Shown: positions 1 through 7,055, counted from the stretch's first letter. The stretch is DNA of 9,271 nucleotides from Holophaga sp. (GCA_030691225.1 JAUYES010000228.1:1-9271), one strand, 5' to 3'. The notes: generated by a model not told the origin, from the sequence alone. Made by a program: numbers and translations.

Positions 1-2
1 TT

Positions 3-2186
3 CGCACCCAGGAATTGCTGGCGGCGCGGCGGGTGGATGGCACCGAGCAGTACTTCACCCGTGCCTTGGATTTTGGTTTTTCCAAAACGCCCGAAGAAAC
101 CTTCGCGATCTGGGATAACCAGGCGGTGCTCGCGGATATGGTGTGGGTCATTCGCCGTTTTCGCCCCGATGTCCTGGTGACACGCTTCGCGCCCACGGGC
201 GGTGGCCATGGCCATCATTCCGCGTCGGCCCTGCTTTCCAAGGAAGCCTTCGAAGCCGCCGCCGATCCCACGCGCTTTCCCGAACAATTGGCCCATCATC
301 CCGTGTGGCAGGCGAAGCGCTTGCTATGGAATGCCTACCGATGGGACGGCCCTCAGCAGTCCTCCAAAGTGCAGGTGGACGTGGGCCAATACGATCCCCT
401 GCTGGGGAAGTCCTACGCCGAGCTCTCCGCCGAGAGCCGCAGCATGCACCGCAGCCAGGGGTTTGGCGCCGTGCCCACCCGAGGCTCGCGTAAGGAAAAT
501 TTCGAACTCGTGGCTGGGGATCCCGCCCTGGCGGACCCCATGGAAGGCGTAGACCTGAGTTGGAAGCGCGTACCGGGTTCCGAGGCCGTGGAAAAGCTTT
601 TAAAGGAGGCCCACGATGCCTACCGCTCGGAAAATCCCGAAGCCATCCTTCCCATTTTGTTGAAGGCCAAAGTCGCCCTGGATCGTTTACCCACGGACCC
701 CTGGCTGGAGATCAAGCGCGGGGAATTGCTGGAGGCCATTCGCTGCACCGCGGGAATCTGGGTGGAAGCCCTGGCCGATCGGCCCAGCATTGCGCCGGGT
801 GAGGAACTGGGCGTTGCCGCCACCATTCTGGCCCGGGGCGGCACTGCCGTGCATCTCGCCGGAATTACCCTGGGCTCGCTGCCGATTCGAAACAAGGCGC
901 TGCCCTTGCCGAACAACCAGAGTTTGAAGGAAGACTTCCGCTATACCTTCCCGCTCGGCACGCCCTACACGCAACCCTACTGGCTGCGAGAGCCCGCCAA
1001 GGACGGTATGGAGGGAGCCAATCCCCCGGAACTCACCGGCTTAGCCCAGGCGCCGCCGGTGCTGCAGGCTCGTTTCCAGGTCGCCATCAACGGGGTGGCC
1101 TTCGAATTAACCGTGCCCGTGCATTACCGGATGCGGGATCCCGTGCTTGGAGAACGTACGCAACCCTTGGTGGTCCTGCCTCCGGTCATGGTCAATGTCG
1201 CCGAGCCCGTGCAAGTCTTCGGCGATGCCACGCCCCGGCAGGTGGAGTTCACGGTCATCGCGGGAGCGGCCCAATCTTCGGGCAGCCTTCAGGTTCGCGT
1301 TCCCAAGGGCTGGCGGGCGGAGCCTTCCGAGTTGCCCTTCGCGCTCACCAAACCCTTCGCAGAACAAAAGCTGCACACCCGTATTACGCCACCGGCCTTG
1401 CCGCAACTCGGTGAGCTCAGCTTGGCCATTCGCCAGGGCGAACAACTGTACGAAGCTCGGGGCCTGGAGCGTGTGGACTACTCGCACCTTCCGATCCAAA
1501 CGCTTTTTCCCCCAGCCAAGGCCAAATTGACCCGCGTGGATTTGAAACACAACGGGAAACGCATCGGCTACGTGATGGGCGCTGGCGATGAAATTGCTCA
1601 GTGCCTGCGCCCCTTGGGCTATGAAGTCGAAGTCCTGAGCGACGAAGCCCTGGCCACCACCGAACTCTCCCGCTTTGATGCCATCGTGGTGGGCATCCGA
1701 GCCTTCAACACCAAGCCCCGACTCGCCCAGCTCAAAGCGCGCCTCCACGATTACGTGGCCAAGGGCGGCACCGAAATCGTGCTTTACGCCGTGAACAATG
1801 GGTTGGTCACGGATTCCATCGGCCCCTTGCCCTTCAAGGTGGGGCGCGATCGGGTGACCAATGAGCGCGCGGAAATGAAGATCCTGGCCCCGGATCACCA
1901 AGTTCTGAATTGGCCCAACAAGATCACTGCAGAGGATTTCAAAGGCTGGGTGCAGGAACGGGGCCTCTATTTCGCCGAAGGCTGGGACGCTCGTTACACG
2001 CCCATCTTTTCCATCCAAGATCCCGGCGAAAAACCCAGCGAAGGCTCGCTGATCGTGGCCAAGCATGGCCAGGGGCACTTCGTTTACACGGGCCTGTCCT
2101 TCTTCCGCCAATTGCCCGATGGCGTACCCGGTGCCTATCGGCTATTCGCGAATTTGTTGGCGCTGGGAAGTCACCCGAAGAAGTAA
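3..2186 (+). CDS. PIG-L/LmbE family deacetylase with C-terminal amidotransferase-like domain (5' partial)
   Basis: This is the C-terminal ~727 residues of a large PIG-L (LmbE-like) protein. The frame is open to the left edge (first whole codon at base 3), so the true start lies outside; the TTG at 15 is not a credible start. Family members are zinc-dependent N-deacetylases acting on GlcNAc-type substrates. The N-terminal AHPDD zinc motif is missing because of truncation, but the later zinc-ligand motif HGHH (bases 207-218) and the preceding FRPDVLVTRF strand are present. Fragment residues ~1-170 are the deacetylase part. A beta-rich middle follows, with a stretch at ~395-485 resembling a NEW3-type domain. 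The last ~210 residues (from RIGYVMGAGDE, base ~1558) resemble a class I glutamine amidotransferase/ThuA-like fold; I cannot identify a catalytic Cys-His pair there. Substrate is unknown. Comparable full-length proteins are, from memory, about 820-850 residues. The gene converges on the oxidoreductase at 2592-3671. Confidence 0.88.
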   Translation, partial: RTQELLAARRVDGTEQYFTRALDFGFSKTPEETFAIWDNQAVLADMVWVIRRFRPDVLVTRFAPTGGGHGHHSASALLSKEAFEAAADPTRFPEQLAHHPVWQAKRLLWNAYRWDGPQQSSKVQVDVGQYDPLLGKSYAELSAESRSMHRSQGFGAVPTRGSRKENFELVAGDPALADPMEGVDLSWKRVPGSEAVEKLLKEAHDAYRSENPEAILPILLKAKVALDRLPTDPWLEIKRGELLEAIRCTAGIWVEALADRPSIAPGEELGVAATILARGGTAVHLAGITLGSLPIRNKALPLPNNQSLKEDFRYTFPLGTPYTQPYWLREPAKDGMEGANPPELTGLAQAPPVLQARFQVAINGVAFELTVPVHYRMRDPVLGERTQPLVVLPPVMVNVAEPVQVFGDATPRQVEFTVIAGAAQSSGSLQVRVPKGWRAEPSELPFALTKPFAEQKLHTRITPPALPQLGELSLAIRQGEQLYEARGLERVDYSHLPIQTLFPPAKAKLTRVDLKHNGKRIGYVMGAGDEIAQCLRPLGYEVEVLSDEALATTELSRFDAIVVGIRAFNTKPRLAQLKARLHDYVAKGGTEIVLYAVNNGLVTDSIGPLPFKVGRDRVTNERAEMKILAPDHQVLNWPNKITAEDFKGWVQERGLYFAEGWDARYTPIFSIQDPGEKPSEGSLIVAKHGQGHFVYTGLSFFRQLPDGVPGAYRLFANLLALGSHPKK

Positions 2187-2244
2187 TCGGGAAGCGGCAA
2201 AGGCTATCTTCTTTTGCGATTCCTACCAATTTGCGTTCGAAAAA

Positions 2245-2480
2245 GTTAAAACAGGATAGCCAAGATAGACAGGATGGATTTGCAGGCATTGTTCTCCCAA
2301 CCCTAGGCGTCCAGGCCCGCCCGCTCTGCGGGGCGTGCGGCCAAAGCCGCACGCGTTCCAGAAGGGGTGGTGCCGCGATGCATGCTCGCGTGCTTCTCGG
2401 CTCCGCCCCTTCTGGAACCTGGCCTGGGCGCCGCGATTCACCAGAACCTACCCTGTTCATCCTGCAATCCTGTTAACGAT
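2245..2480. repeat. Nested inverted-repeat element, possible structured RNA or non-autonomous repeat
   Basis: This gene-free stretch is built from concentric inverted repeats. The outer arms carry an acaggat-type motif repeated every ~9 bp: left 2251-2277, right (complement) about 2446-2476. Inside lies a 12 bp pair, 2306-2317 with 2421-2432 (11/12 complementary). Within that sit a 5 bp hairpin (2320-2332), a perfect 9 bp hairpin (2333-2354, loop caaa), a 15 bp pair 2356-2370 with 2403-2417 (14/15) and an inner 5 bp pair 2374-2378 with 2386-2390. No significant coding frame is seen. The symmetry suggests a repeated element that can form a cruciform in DNA or a branched RNA. It sits 58 bp after the PIG-L stop and might also act as a terminator. 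No transposase or target duplication was found. Confidence 0.7.
2333..2354. other. Perfect 9 bp stem-loop inside the nested element
   Basis: gcgtgcggc (2333-2341) pairs perfectly with gccgcacgc (2346-2354) around a 4-base loop, caaa. It lacks a following T-run on either strand, so it does not look like a simple intrinsic terminator. It is best read as one branch of the larger nested structure. Confidence 0.6.
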
Positions 2481-2547
2481 TTCTCTGGTTTGAGTGCCAT
2501 GGCAATTTGGCAATTCTCATCGTGTTGAACGCAAAACCATATCAGAT

Positions 2548-2571
2548 CGAGCCCCACCGCTGTGGGGCTCG
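2548..2571 (-). terminator. Strong hairpin downstream of the oxidoreductase gene, probable terminator
   Basis: A perfect 10 bp stem, cgagccccac (2548-2557) with gtggggctcg (2562-2571), encloses a 4-base loop. It begins about 20 bases beyond the stop codon of the minus-strand oxidoreductase gene, the usual place for a terminator. Neither strand shows a clean T-run directly after the stem, so termination is inferred from stem strength and position. It could equally serve both convergent genes. Confidence 0.5.
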
Positions 2572-2591
2572 TTCTGAAAATAGGGCTGCCA

Positions 2592-3671
2592 TCACCCCAG
2601 GGCAGGATAGTCGGTGTAGCCCGCTGCGCCGGGGGTATAGAAGGTGGCCGGGTCGGGATCGGCCAAGGGCGAACCATTTTGAAGGCGTTCCACCAAATCC
2701 GGATTGGCGATGAAGGGTCGCCCGAAGGCGATCAAATCCGCCTGACCCGCATCGAGGGCTGCCTGGGCCCTGGCGCGGTCGTAGCCACCGCACAGGATGA
2801 GGGTTCCCACAAAGGCCTTTCGGATGGCGGCCTTCGTCGCCTCCGGGACCGGCGGGGCGCCCATGGGGCTGTGATCCACGAGATGCAGGTACGCCACCTT
2901 TAACTCGGCGAGCTGGGCTGCGAGCCAGGCGTATTCTGTTTCCACTTCGGGGTAGGGGGCCATGCTGTTGAAGACACCGTGGGGGCTGAGGCGAATGCCC
3001 ACCCGGTCTGCCCCGATGGCACTGGCCGTTTGACGGGTAATTTCCAGCAGCAACCGAGCGCGATTTTCCTTCGTTCCACCCCAGGCATCAGTGCGCTGAT
3101 TCAAGACCGGGTTCAGGAACTGTTCGAGCAAGTAGCCATTCGCCGAGTGCAGTTCCACCCCATCGAAACCCGCATTCCTGGCGTTGATGGCCCCCTGTAC
3201 GAAATCGGCGATCACCTGCTGAAGATCGGCTTCGGTCATCGCCCTCGGCGTGCCGTGGGGCTGCATACCGGAAGCGTCCGTCCAGATCTCGCCCGGTGCC
3301 GCTTCCGAGGTGGCCCCAAGCACTTCAGCCCCCGGGGGGAGGTTGGCGGAATGGCCAATGCGGCCGGTGTGCATGAGCTGGATGAAAATTTTACTTCCCC
3401 CCGCCTGAGTGGCGTTGGTGACCTGACGCCATCCGGCCATTTGCTCGGCAGAGAAGATCCCCGGAATGCGCGGATAGCCCAAGCCATTGGGAGAAGGCGA
3501 GGTCCCTTCGGTCACGATCAGGCCCGCCCCGCTTCGCTGCCCGTAATAAGTGGCCACGAGGTCTTGGGGAATATTGCCCAAGGCCCGGTTGCGCGTCATG
3601 GGCGCCATCACAATGCGGTTCTTGAGTTCCAGATTGTGCGAGAGAGCGGGTCGGAAAAGATCACGGCTCAT
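2592..3671 (-). CDS. Old Yellow Enzyme family alkene reductase (NADH:flavin oxidoreductase)
   Basis: The 359-residue protein is an FMN-dependent, cytosolic TIM-barrel ene-reductase of the OYE/NemA type. Such enzymes use NAD(P)H to reduce activated C=C bonds, nitro compounds or nitrate esters. The start is the ATG complementary to 3669-3671, preceded by an AAGGA ribosome site four bases upstream; the same frame reaches 3731, but those 20 extra residues are not family-like. Visible family features are MAPMTRNRA with the flavin-binding Thr26, FIQLMHTGR (Gln98), HSANGYLLEQF with substrate-binding His175 and Asn178 and the proton donor Tyr180, GIRLSP (Arg227), and the phosphate-binding GGYD (295-298) and FGRPFIANPDL. 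Length is normal for the family (~350-370). It runs convergent to the PIG-L gene and divergent from the small membrane protein gene, so it is probably monocistronic. The physiological substrate cannot be read from the sequence. NemA is the closest functional label, but OYE paralogues are too similar for a firm symbol. Confidence 0.95.
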   Translation of the reverse strand: MSRDLFRPALSHNLELKNRIVMAPMTRNRALGNIPQDLVATYYGQRSGAGLIVTEGTSPSPNGLGYPRIPGIFSAEQMAGWRQVTNATQAGGSKIFIQLMHTGRIGHSANLPPGAEVLGATSEAAPGEIWTDASGMQPHGTPRAMTEADLQQVIADFVQGAINARNAGFDGVELHSANGYLLEQFLNPVLNQRTDAWGGTKENRARLLLEITRQTASAIGADRVGIRLSPHGVFNSMAPYPEVETEYAWLAAQLAELKVAYLHLVDHSPMGAPPVPEATKAAIRKAFVGTLILCGGYDRARAQAALDAGQADLIAFGRPFIANPDLVERLQNGSPLADPDPATFYTPGAAGYTDYPALG

Positions 3672-3919
3672 GGCTTCCTTTCGATGAAAAGAGGCGAGGG
3701 TGCCTCCTTGAGGGCACTCTCGGTTTGCCAATTGGATGCCGCATCGACCCGAACCGATCTGCCTTTTTTCGTGGACGAAAATCAGAGTTCCAGCGGCATT
3801 CCCGGTGGCGTGATCGGTTGAACCTCCTGGAGAGATCCGTGGATCTGTTGGATACTCAGGGCAGTTCTAATTCTGTGAAGTCCAAGGTGAACGTAATTAC
3901 TTTGAAAACGGTTTTCCAA
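3672..3919. promoter_or_regulatory. Divergent intergenic region, expected to carry promoters for both directions
   Basis: These 248 bases separate the minus-strand oxidoreductase from the plus-strand small protein/symporter pair, so promoters for both should lie here. I found no convincing -35/-10 pair or operator. The AAGGA ribosome site of the oxidoreductase lies at its edge. Upstream of the ATG at 3920 there is no obvious ribosome site. Confidence 0.35.
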
Positions 3920-4054
3920 ATGACCGACGCGCATCTTCCCATCCCAGAACCACCTCCTCCCCTGGGTGCGTGGTGGCGGCTCTATGCGCTGGTGCTGGGC
4001 GCGCTGGTTCTAGTGATTTTGTTGTTGCACAGCTTCACGCGGATCTTCTCGTGA
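3920..4054 (+). CDS. Small single-span membrane protein, overlapping the symporter start
   Basis: This is a 44-residue protein with a proline-rich N-terminus (PIPEPPPPLG), a WWRLY boundary and one hydrophobic helix (~21-37, rich in Leu, Val and Ala) ending in HSFTRIFS. The frame is open back to 3725, but the ATG at 3920 is preferred because the compact proline-plus-helix protein starts there; no clear Shine-Dalgarno sequence supports any choice. Its stop TGA (4052-4054) overlaps the symporter GTG (4051-4053), giving a GTGA junction typical of translational coupling. I do not recognise a named family. By analogy with other tiny proteins encoded directly in front of transporters, it may be an accessory subunit or stabiliser of the symporter. 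Plausibly it is only a leader whose translation drives symporter synthesis. Function is inferred from context alone. Confidence 0.65.
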   Translation: MTDAHLPIPEPPPPLGAWWRLYALVLGALVLVILLLHSFTRIFS

Positions 4055-5748
4055 GCCGCCTGGATTGGATTGTCCTCGTTGGTTTTTTGGCGGCCATCGT
4101 CCTCATTGGGTTATGGAAGGGCCGGGGCCGCAAGGATTCCGAAGGCTACTTGCTCTCCGACCGGGATATGCGTTGGTACACCATCTGTCTGTCCATCATG
4201 GCCACGCAGGCCAGCGCCATCACCTTCCTGTCCACGCCGGGCCAGGCCTTTGCCGATGGCATGCGCTTTGTGCAGTTCTACCTGGGACTGCCCTTGGCGA
4301 TGGTCGTGCTATCGGTGACGTTGGTGCCGATCTTCCATCGCCTGAAGGTCTACACGGCCTACGAATACCTGGAAGGGCGCTTCGATGCCAAGACACGCAC
4401 CTTGGCGTCCTTCCTGTTCCTTACGCAGCGCGGCCTTGCCGTGGGGTTGACCATCTATGCCCCGGCCATGGTGCTTTCGGTGTTGTTGGGGTGGAATCTG
4501 CAAGTGAACATCCTGATCATCGCCGCCCTAGTGATGATCTACACCGTGGCTGGCGGCACCCGCGCCGTGTCCTGGGCCCAGAGCTATCAGATGCTGATCA
4601 TCGCCGTTGGCATGGTGGTGGCGGGCGTGATGGTGGTGCGTCAATTGCCTGCGGATGTCAGCTTCGCGGATGCACTGCGCGTGGCGGGCGCACAGGGGCG
4701 CCTGAATGCCATTGATACTTCCTTTGATTTAAACAATCAGTTCAACCTTTGGTCGGGGTTGCTGGGTGGTTTCTTCTTGATGCTCTCCTACTTCGGCACC
4801 GATCAATCCCAGGTGCAGCGCTATCTCACGGGTCGAACTCTGACTCAGAGCCGCCTGGGCCTGCTGGCGAATGGCCTGATCAAGGTGCCTATGCAGTTCC
4901 TCATTCTGCTGCTGGGCGTGCTGGTCTTCGCCTTCTATCAATTCAATACGCCGCCCTTATTTTTCAATCCTGGCCCCGTGAAAGAAGTCCTGCGCAGTGC
5001 CGAGGCCCCCGCCTACCGGCAGGTTGAGGGCCAATTCCAGGCGGCTGCGCAAGAACGTGCCCTACGCGCCCAGGAGTTTTTGGCGGCGCGAAATGCGAAG
5101 GATGGAGTTCGGGAAGCCACCGCCCGCCAAGAACTCCAGGGAGCCCAAGCCAAAGTTCAAGCCTTGCGCAATGAAGGCGTAGCCATCCTGCAAAAGGCCA
5201 AGCCCGGTACCAGCGCCAACGACACCAACTACGTGTTTCTCTCCTATGTTTTGGCGAGCCTGCCTGCGGGCCTCATCGGGTTGGTGCTGGCGGCGGTGCT
5301 TTCCGCTTCCATGTCCTCGATGTCGGCGGAGATCAACGCCCTGGGTTCCACCACGGTGGTGGATGTGTGGCGCCGCTTCGTGGGGGGTACGCCCAAGCAG
5401 GAATTGTGGGTGGGTCGCCTCTCGACCCTGGCTTGGGGCTTGTTCGCCGTGGCCTTCGCCGAATACGCCAGCCGCCTGGGCTCCTTGGTGGTCGCCGTGA
5501 ATATCCTGGGCTCCCTGTTCTACGGGCCGATTCTGGGCATCTTCGTGGTGGCCTTTTACCTCAAGCGCGTGCGCGGGGGTGCCGCCTTCTACGCCGCCAT
5601 CGTGGCGGAAGTAGGTGTTCTCGTCTGCTTCTTTTTCACCAAGATCGCCTTCCTTTGGTACACCTTCATCGGGTGTGCGCTGGTGGTGGCTGTGGCGTGG
5701 CTGATTAGCCTGTGGAAGGACGATGGAACCGAGCCGGAACGCGTATAA
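4051..5748 (+). CDS. Sodium:solute symporter (SSS family)
   Basis: This 565-residue inner-membrane transporter uses the sodium gradient to import a solute. The start is the GTG at 4051 overlapping the upstream stop; the ATG at 3970 in the same frame would add 27 residues that overlap the small gene and do not look family-like. About 13 hydrophobic segments are visible (roughly residues 5-22, 44-62, 73-96, 118-146, 151-168, 176-197, 232-250, 275-297, 392-420, 454-474, 477-500, 511-530, 534-554). The family signature GTDQSQVQRYLTGRT spans 249-263. MSSMSAEIN (421-429) carries the Ser422/Ser423 pair expected at the Na2 sodium site. Between the eighth and ninth segments lies an unusually long charged loop (~298-391) rich in Ala, Gln, Glu and Arg, predicted helical. 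The solute is unknown. Sugars, acetylated amino sugars or sialic acid-like compounds would suit a partnership with the PIG-L protein, but nothing in the sequence fixes this. Confidence 0.94.
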   Translation: MSRLDWIVLVGFLAAIVLIGLWKGRGRKDSEGYLLSDRDMRWYTICLSIMATQASAITFLSTPGQAFADGMRFVQFYLGLPLAMVVLSVTLVPIFHRLKVYTAYEYLEGRFDAKTRTLASFLFLTQRGLAVGLTIYAPAMVLSVLLGWNLQVNILIIAALVMIYTVAGGTRAVSWAQSYQMLIIAVGMVVAGVMVVRQLPADVSFADALRVAGAQGRLNAIDTSFDLNNQFNLWSGLLGGFFLMLSYFGTDQSQVQRYLTGRTLTQSRLGLLANGLIKVPMQFLILLLGVLVFAFYQFNTPPLFFNPGPVKEVLRSAEAPAYRQVEGQFQAAAQERALRAQEFLAARNAKDGVREATARQELQGAQAKVQALRNEGVAILQKAKPGTSANDTNYVFLSYVLASLPAGLIGLVLAAVLSASMSSMSAEINALGSTTVVDVWRRFVGGTPKQELWVGRLSTLAWGLFAVAFAEYASRLGSLVVAVNILGSLFYGPILGIFVVAFYLKRVRGGAAFYAAIVAEVGVLVCFFFTKIAFLWYTFIGCALVVAVAWLISLWKDDGTEPERV

Positions 5749-5830
5749 GGGTGAACCATTTTGTTGGCGCAGGCAGGCCTTTGATAGGTTCTAAACTGGC
5801 TGCCCGACTTGGATTGCTTGATAACATTTT

Positions 5831-5861
5831 GAAACCGCGAATACACGCGAATGTGGTGTGT
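5831..5861 (+). repeat. cgcgaat-type 10 bp periodic repeat, copy 1
   Basis: Matches the copy at 6707-6737 at 29 of 31 positions in the same orientation. The core cgcgaatacacgcgaatg repeats every 10 bp. Both copies are followed a little later by tcgtta. Confidence 0.75.
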
Positions 5862-5889
5862 TCGTTATTAAGATCTGGCCACATTTTTT

Positions 5890-6271
5890 GGTTCTTCACG
5901 AATTCGCGGGAAGAGCCAACGTACATGCTTGTTTCGAGAAAATGGTTGTAGGAACCAAGCAACGTGGTCGGAACCCAACGCAAGGTGACAGCTTGTCTGT
6001 CAGGCCCAATACTGTGGGGTCCTGGGGAGAAAAAGCTCAACGCGGAGGCGCGGAGGACTGCGGAGGCTCGCAGAGGAAGAACGGTGCATCCCCAGGGATG
6101 ATGGGGTACCAAACCCTAGCTGTGGCAATCTCCGCGATCCTCAAGCCTTTCTCAGCGCCTCCGCGTTGAGCTTTTTCTTAAGTAGCCAAACCCTTTGTCT
6201 TGGGGAGATCCCATGTTCATCGCCTCGAACCTAGCTTTGGCGGTGGCTTTCCCGCAAATCCGTGAAGAACC
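5890..6271. repeat. Inverted pair, ttcttcac family
   Basis: The left arm 5890-5918 (beginning ggttcttcacgaattcgcgg) is complementary to the right arm 6244-6271 apart from about three differences, including one single-base indel. A degenerate third copy in the left-arm orientation lies at 6449-6473. The pair encloses the gcggagg inverted pair, giving a nested arrangement. Confidence 0.65.
6029..6177. repeat. Inverted pair, gcggagg family
   Basis: The arms 6029-6055 and 6151-6177 are complementary at 26 of 27 positions, with 95 bases between them. The left arm continues into further gcggagg units at 6060-6066 and gcagagg at 6070-6076, spaced 8-10 bp apart. Such arms could form a long hairpin in a single strand. 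Confidence 0.8.
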
Positions 6272-6323
6272 CATTTTTGGAACCAATAAACGGCCAAAAC
6301 AAGCGGACGGGGCTGGCAACAAC

Positions 6324-6421
6324 CCATCGGTGTTCATCGGTGGCAAATTGTTCTCCTCGCTTTGAATCAAGGTCGGTTCAGCCAATGAAGAGAAATTTTG
6401 GCCACCGATGCACACCGATGG
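6324..6421. repeat. Inverted pair, caccgat family
   Basis: The arms 6324-6344 and 6401-6421 are complementary at 20 of 21 positions, with 56 bases between. The right arm extends into a 10 bp periodic run, accgat at 6404, 6414 and 6424. Weaker complementarity continues into the loop (aaattgttct against agaaatttt). Confidence 0.8.
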
Positions 6422-6577
6422 ACACCGATAAAAACAGATCAAAAGCGCGGTTCTTCACCAATTTCTGGAAAAGTCTCGGCGAGGCGACTCTCCTCAATAA
6501 TGGCCGGTGGTGCGGCTTGTCTGGATCATCCGCAAGATCGTCGGGGCATGGGTATTCCCAAAAATCGCAAAAGATTA

Positions 6578-6610
6578 GAACCACGGAACACACGAAGCAC
6601 ACGGAAAAGG
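6578..6610 (+). repeat. cacgga-type 9 bp periodic repeat
   Basis: The units cacgga, cacgaa and cacgga start at 6582, 6591 and 6600. A diverged inverted relative lies at 6938-6960 (cctttgtgctccgtgttttc on the plus strand). The match between the two is only partial. Confidence 0.55.
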
Positions 6611-6699
6611 CCGAAACAAGCGGGCAAAGAAATCCACGACTCCTGACCTTCCCCAGCATTCCCCAGCAAAACTGACCGGTTTTCGAAACCATTTCCGAA

Positions 6700-6880
6700 A
6701 AAAACAGAAACCGCGAATACATGCGAATGTGGTTTGTGGGCGCGATTTCGTTAAGGTGACCTAGCTCTGAAAACACGGGAAGGCCGCTGAGCGTGCAGTT
6801 TTCGAAATCCGATGAGGCTCGCCTGCAAATGCCACTGGCCTATTCGCGTCCATTCGCGTGTATTCGCCGTTTCTATTTTT
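6700..6880. repeat. Inverted pair, cgcgaat family
   Basis: The arms 6700-6729 and 6851-6880 are complementary at 27 of 30 positions, with 121 bases between. The right-hand side shows attcgcg, attcgcg and attcgcc at 6842, 6852 and 6862, an exact 10 bp period. A third copy lies at 5831-5861. Confidence 0.8.
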
Positions 6881-7055
6881 CTTGAAAAGTGTTTCAGAGA
6901 GCAAGCCGTTCCACTGGGGCGCACGGAGTTAAAGATTCCTTTGTGCTCCGTGTTTTCGAGATGAATCTATTTGGGTTGTCGCAGAACCTCGCTTTTTCAT
7001 TACCAACTCCAATATCCAGGTTTAGAGTTGTCCTATCCCTTACCCCTGGTGCCCC

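Larger units (their letters stand above)
5749..7055. repeat. 1.3 kb gene-free zone packed with short interspersed repeats
   Basis: No frame here looks like a real gene; the open frames run straight through repeats and lack any recognisable family feature. The stretch contains at least five distinct short motifs with internal 8-10 bp periodicity: cgcgaat, caccgat, gcggagg, cacgga and a ttcttcac type. Most occur as facing inverted pairs (5890-5918/6244-6271, 6029-6055/6151-6177, 6324-6344/6401-6421, 6700-6729/6851-6880). Base composition is more AT-rich than in the flanking genes. No tRNA, CRISPR array, transposase or clear terminator was seen. The promoter of the VIT/VWA gene should lie near its right end, but I could not identify one. 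Confidence 0.75.

Noticed and set aside
1107..2111. 334-codon open frame on the minus strand inside the PIG-L gene
   Set aside because: It lies antisense to a clearly recognisable protein, has no family features, and is expected from high GC content and codon bias.
2495..2504. Perfect 10 bp palindrome tgccatggca as an operator
   Set aside because: It is short, far from either gene start and located between convergent genes, where an operator would have no clear role.
2979..3821. 280-codon open frame on the plus strand opposite the oxidoreductase
   Set aside because: Antisense shadow of a well-supported OYE gene, with no recognisable motif.
3725..3919. N-terminal extension of the small membrane protein
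   Set aside because: The extra 65 codons encode a composition unlike a membrane protein leader and cover the region needed for promoters; the ATG at 3920 gives a compact, sensible protein.
5858..6169. 103-codon open frame in the repeat zone
   Set aside because: Its coding sequence runs through the inverted repeats, and the predicted protein shows no domain, signal or composition typical of a real gene.
6378..6776. 132-codon minus-strand open frame in the repeat zone
   Set aside because: It is composed largely of caccgat and cacgga repeat sequence, with no family resemblance.
5749..7055. CRISPR array
   Set aside because: The repeats are in inverted rather than direct tandem order, differ in sequence from each other, and lack regular spacers; no cas genes are nearby.
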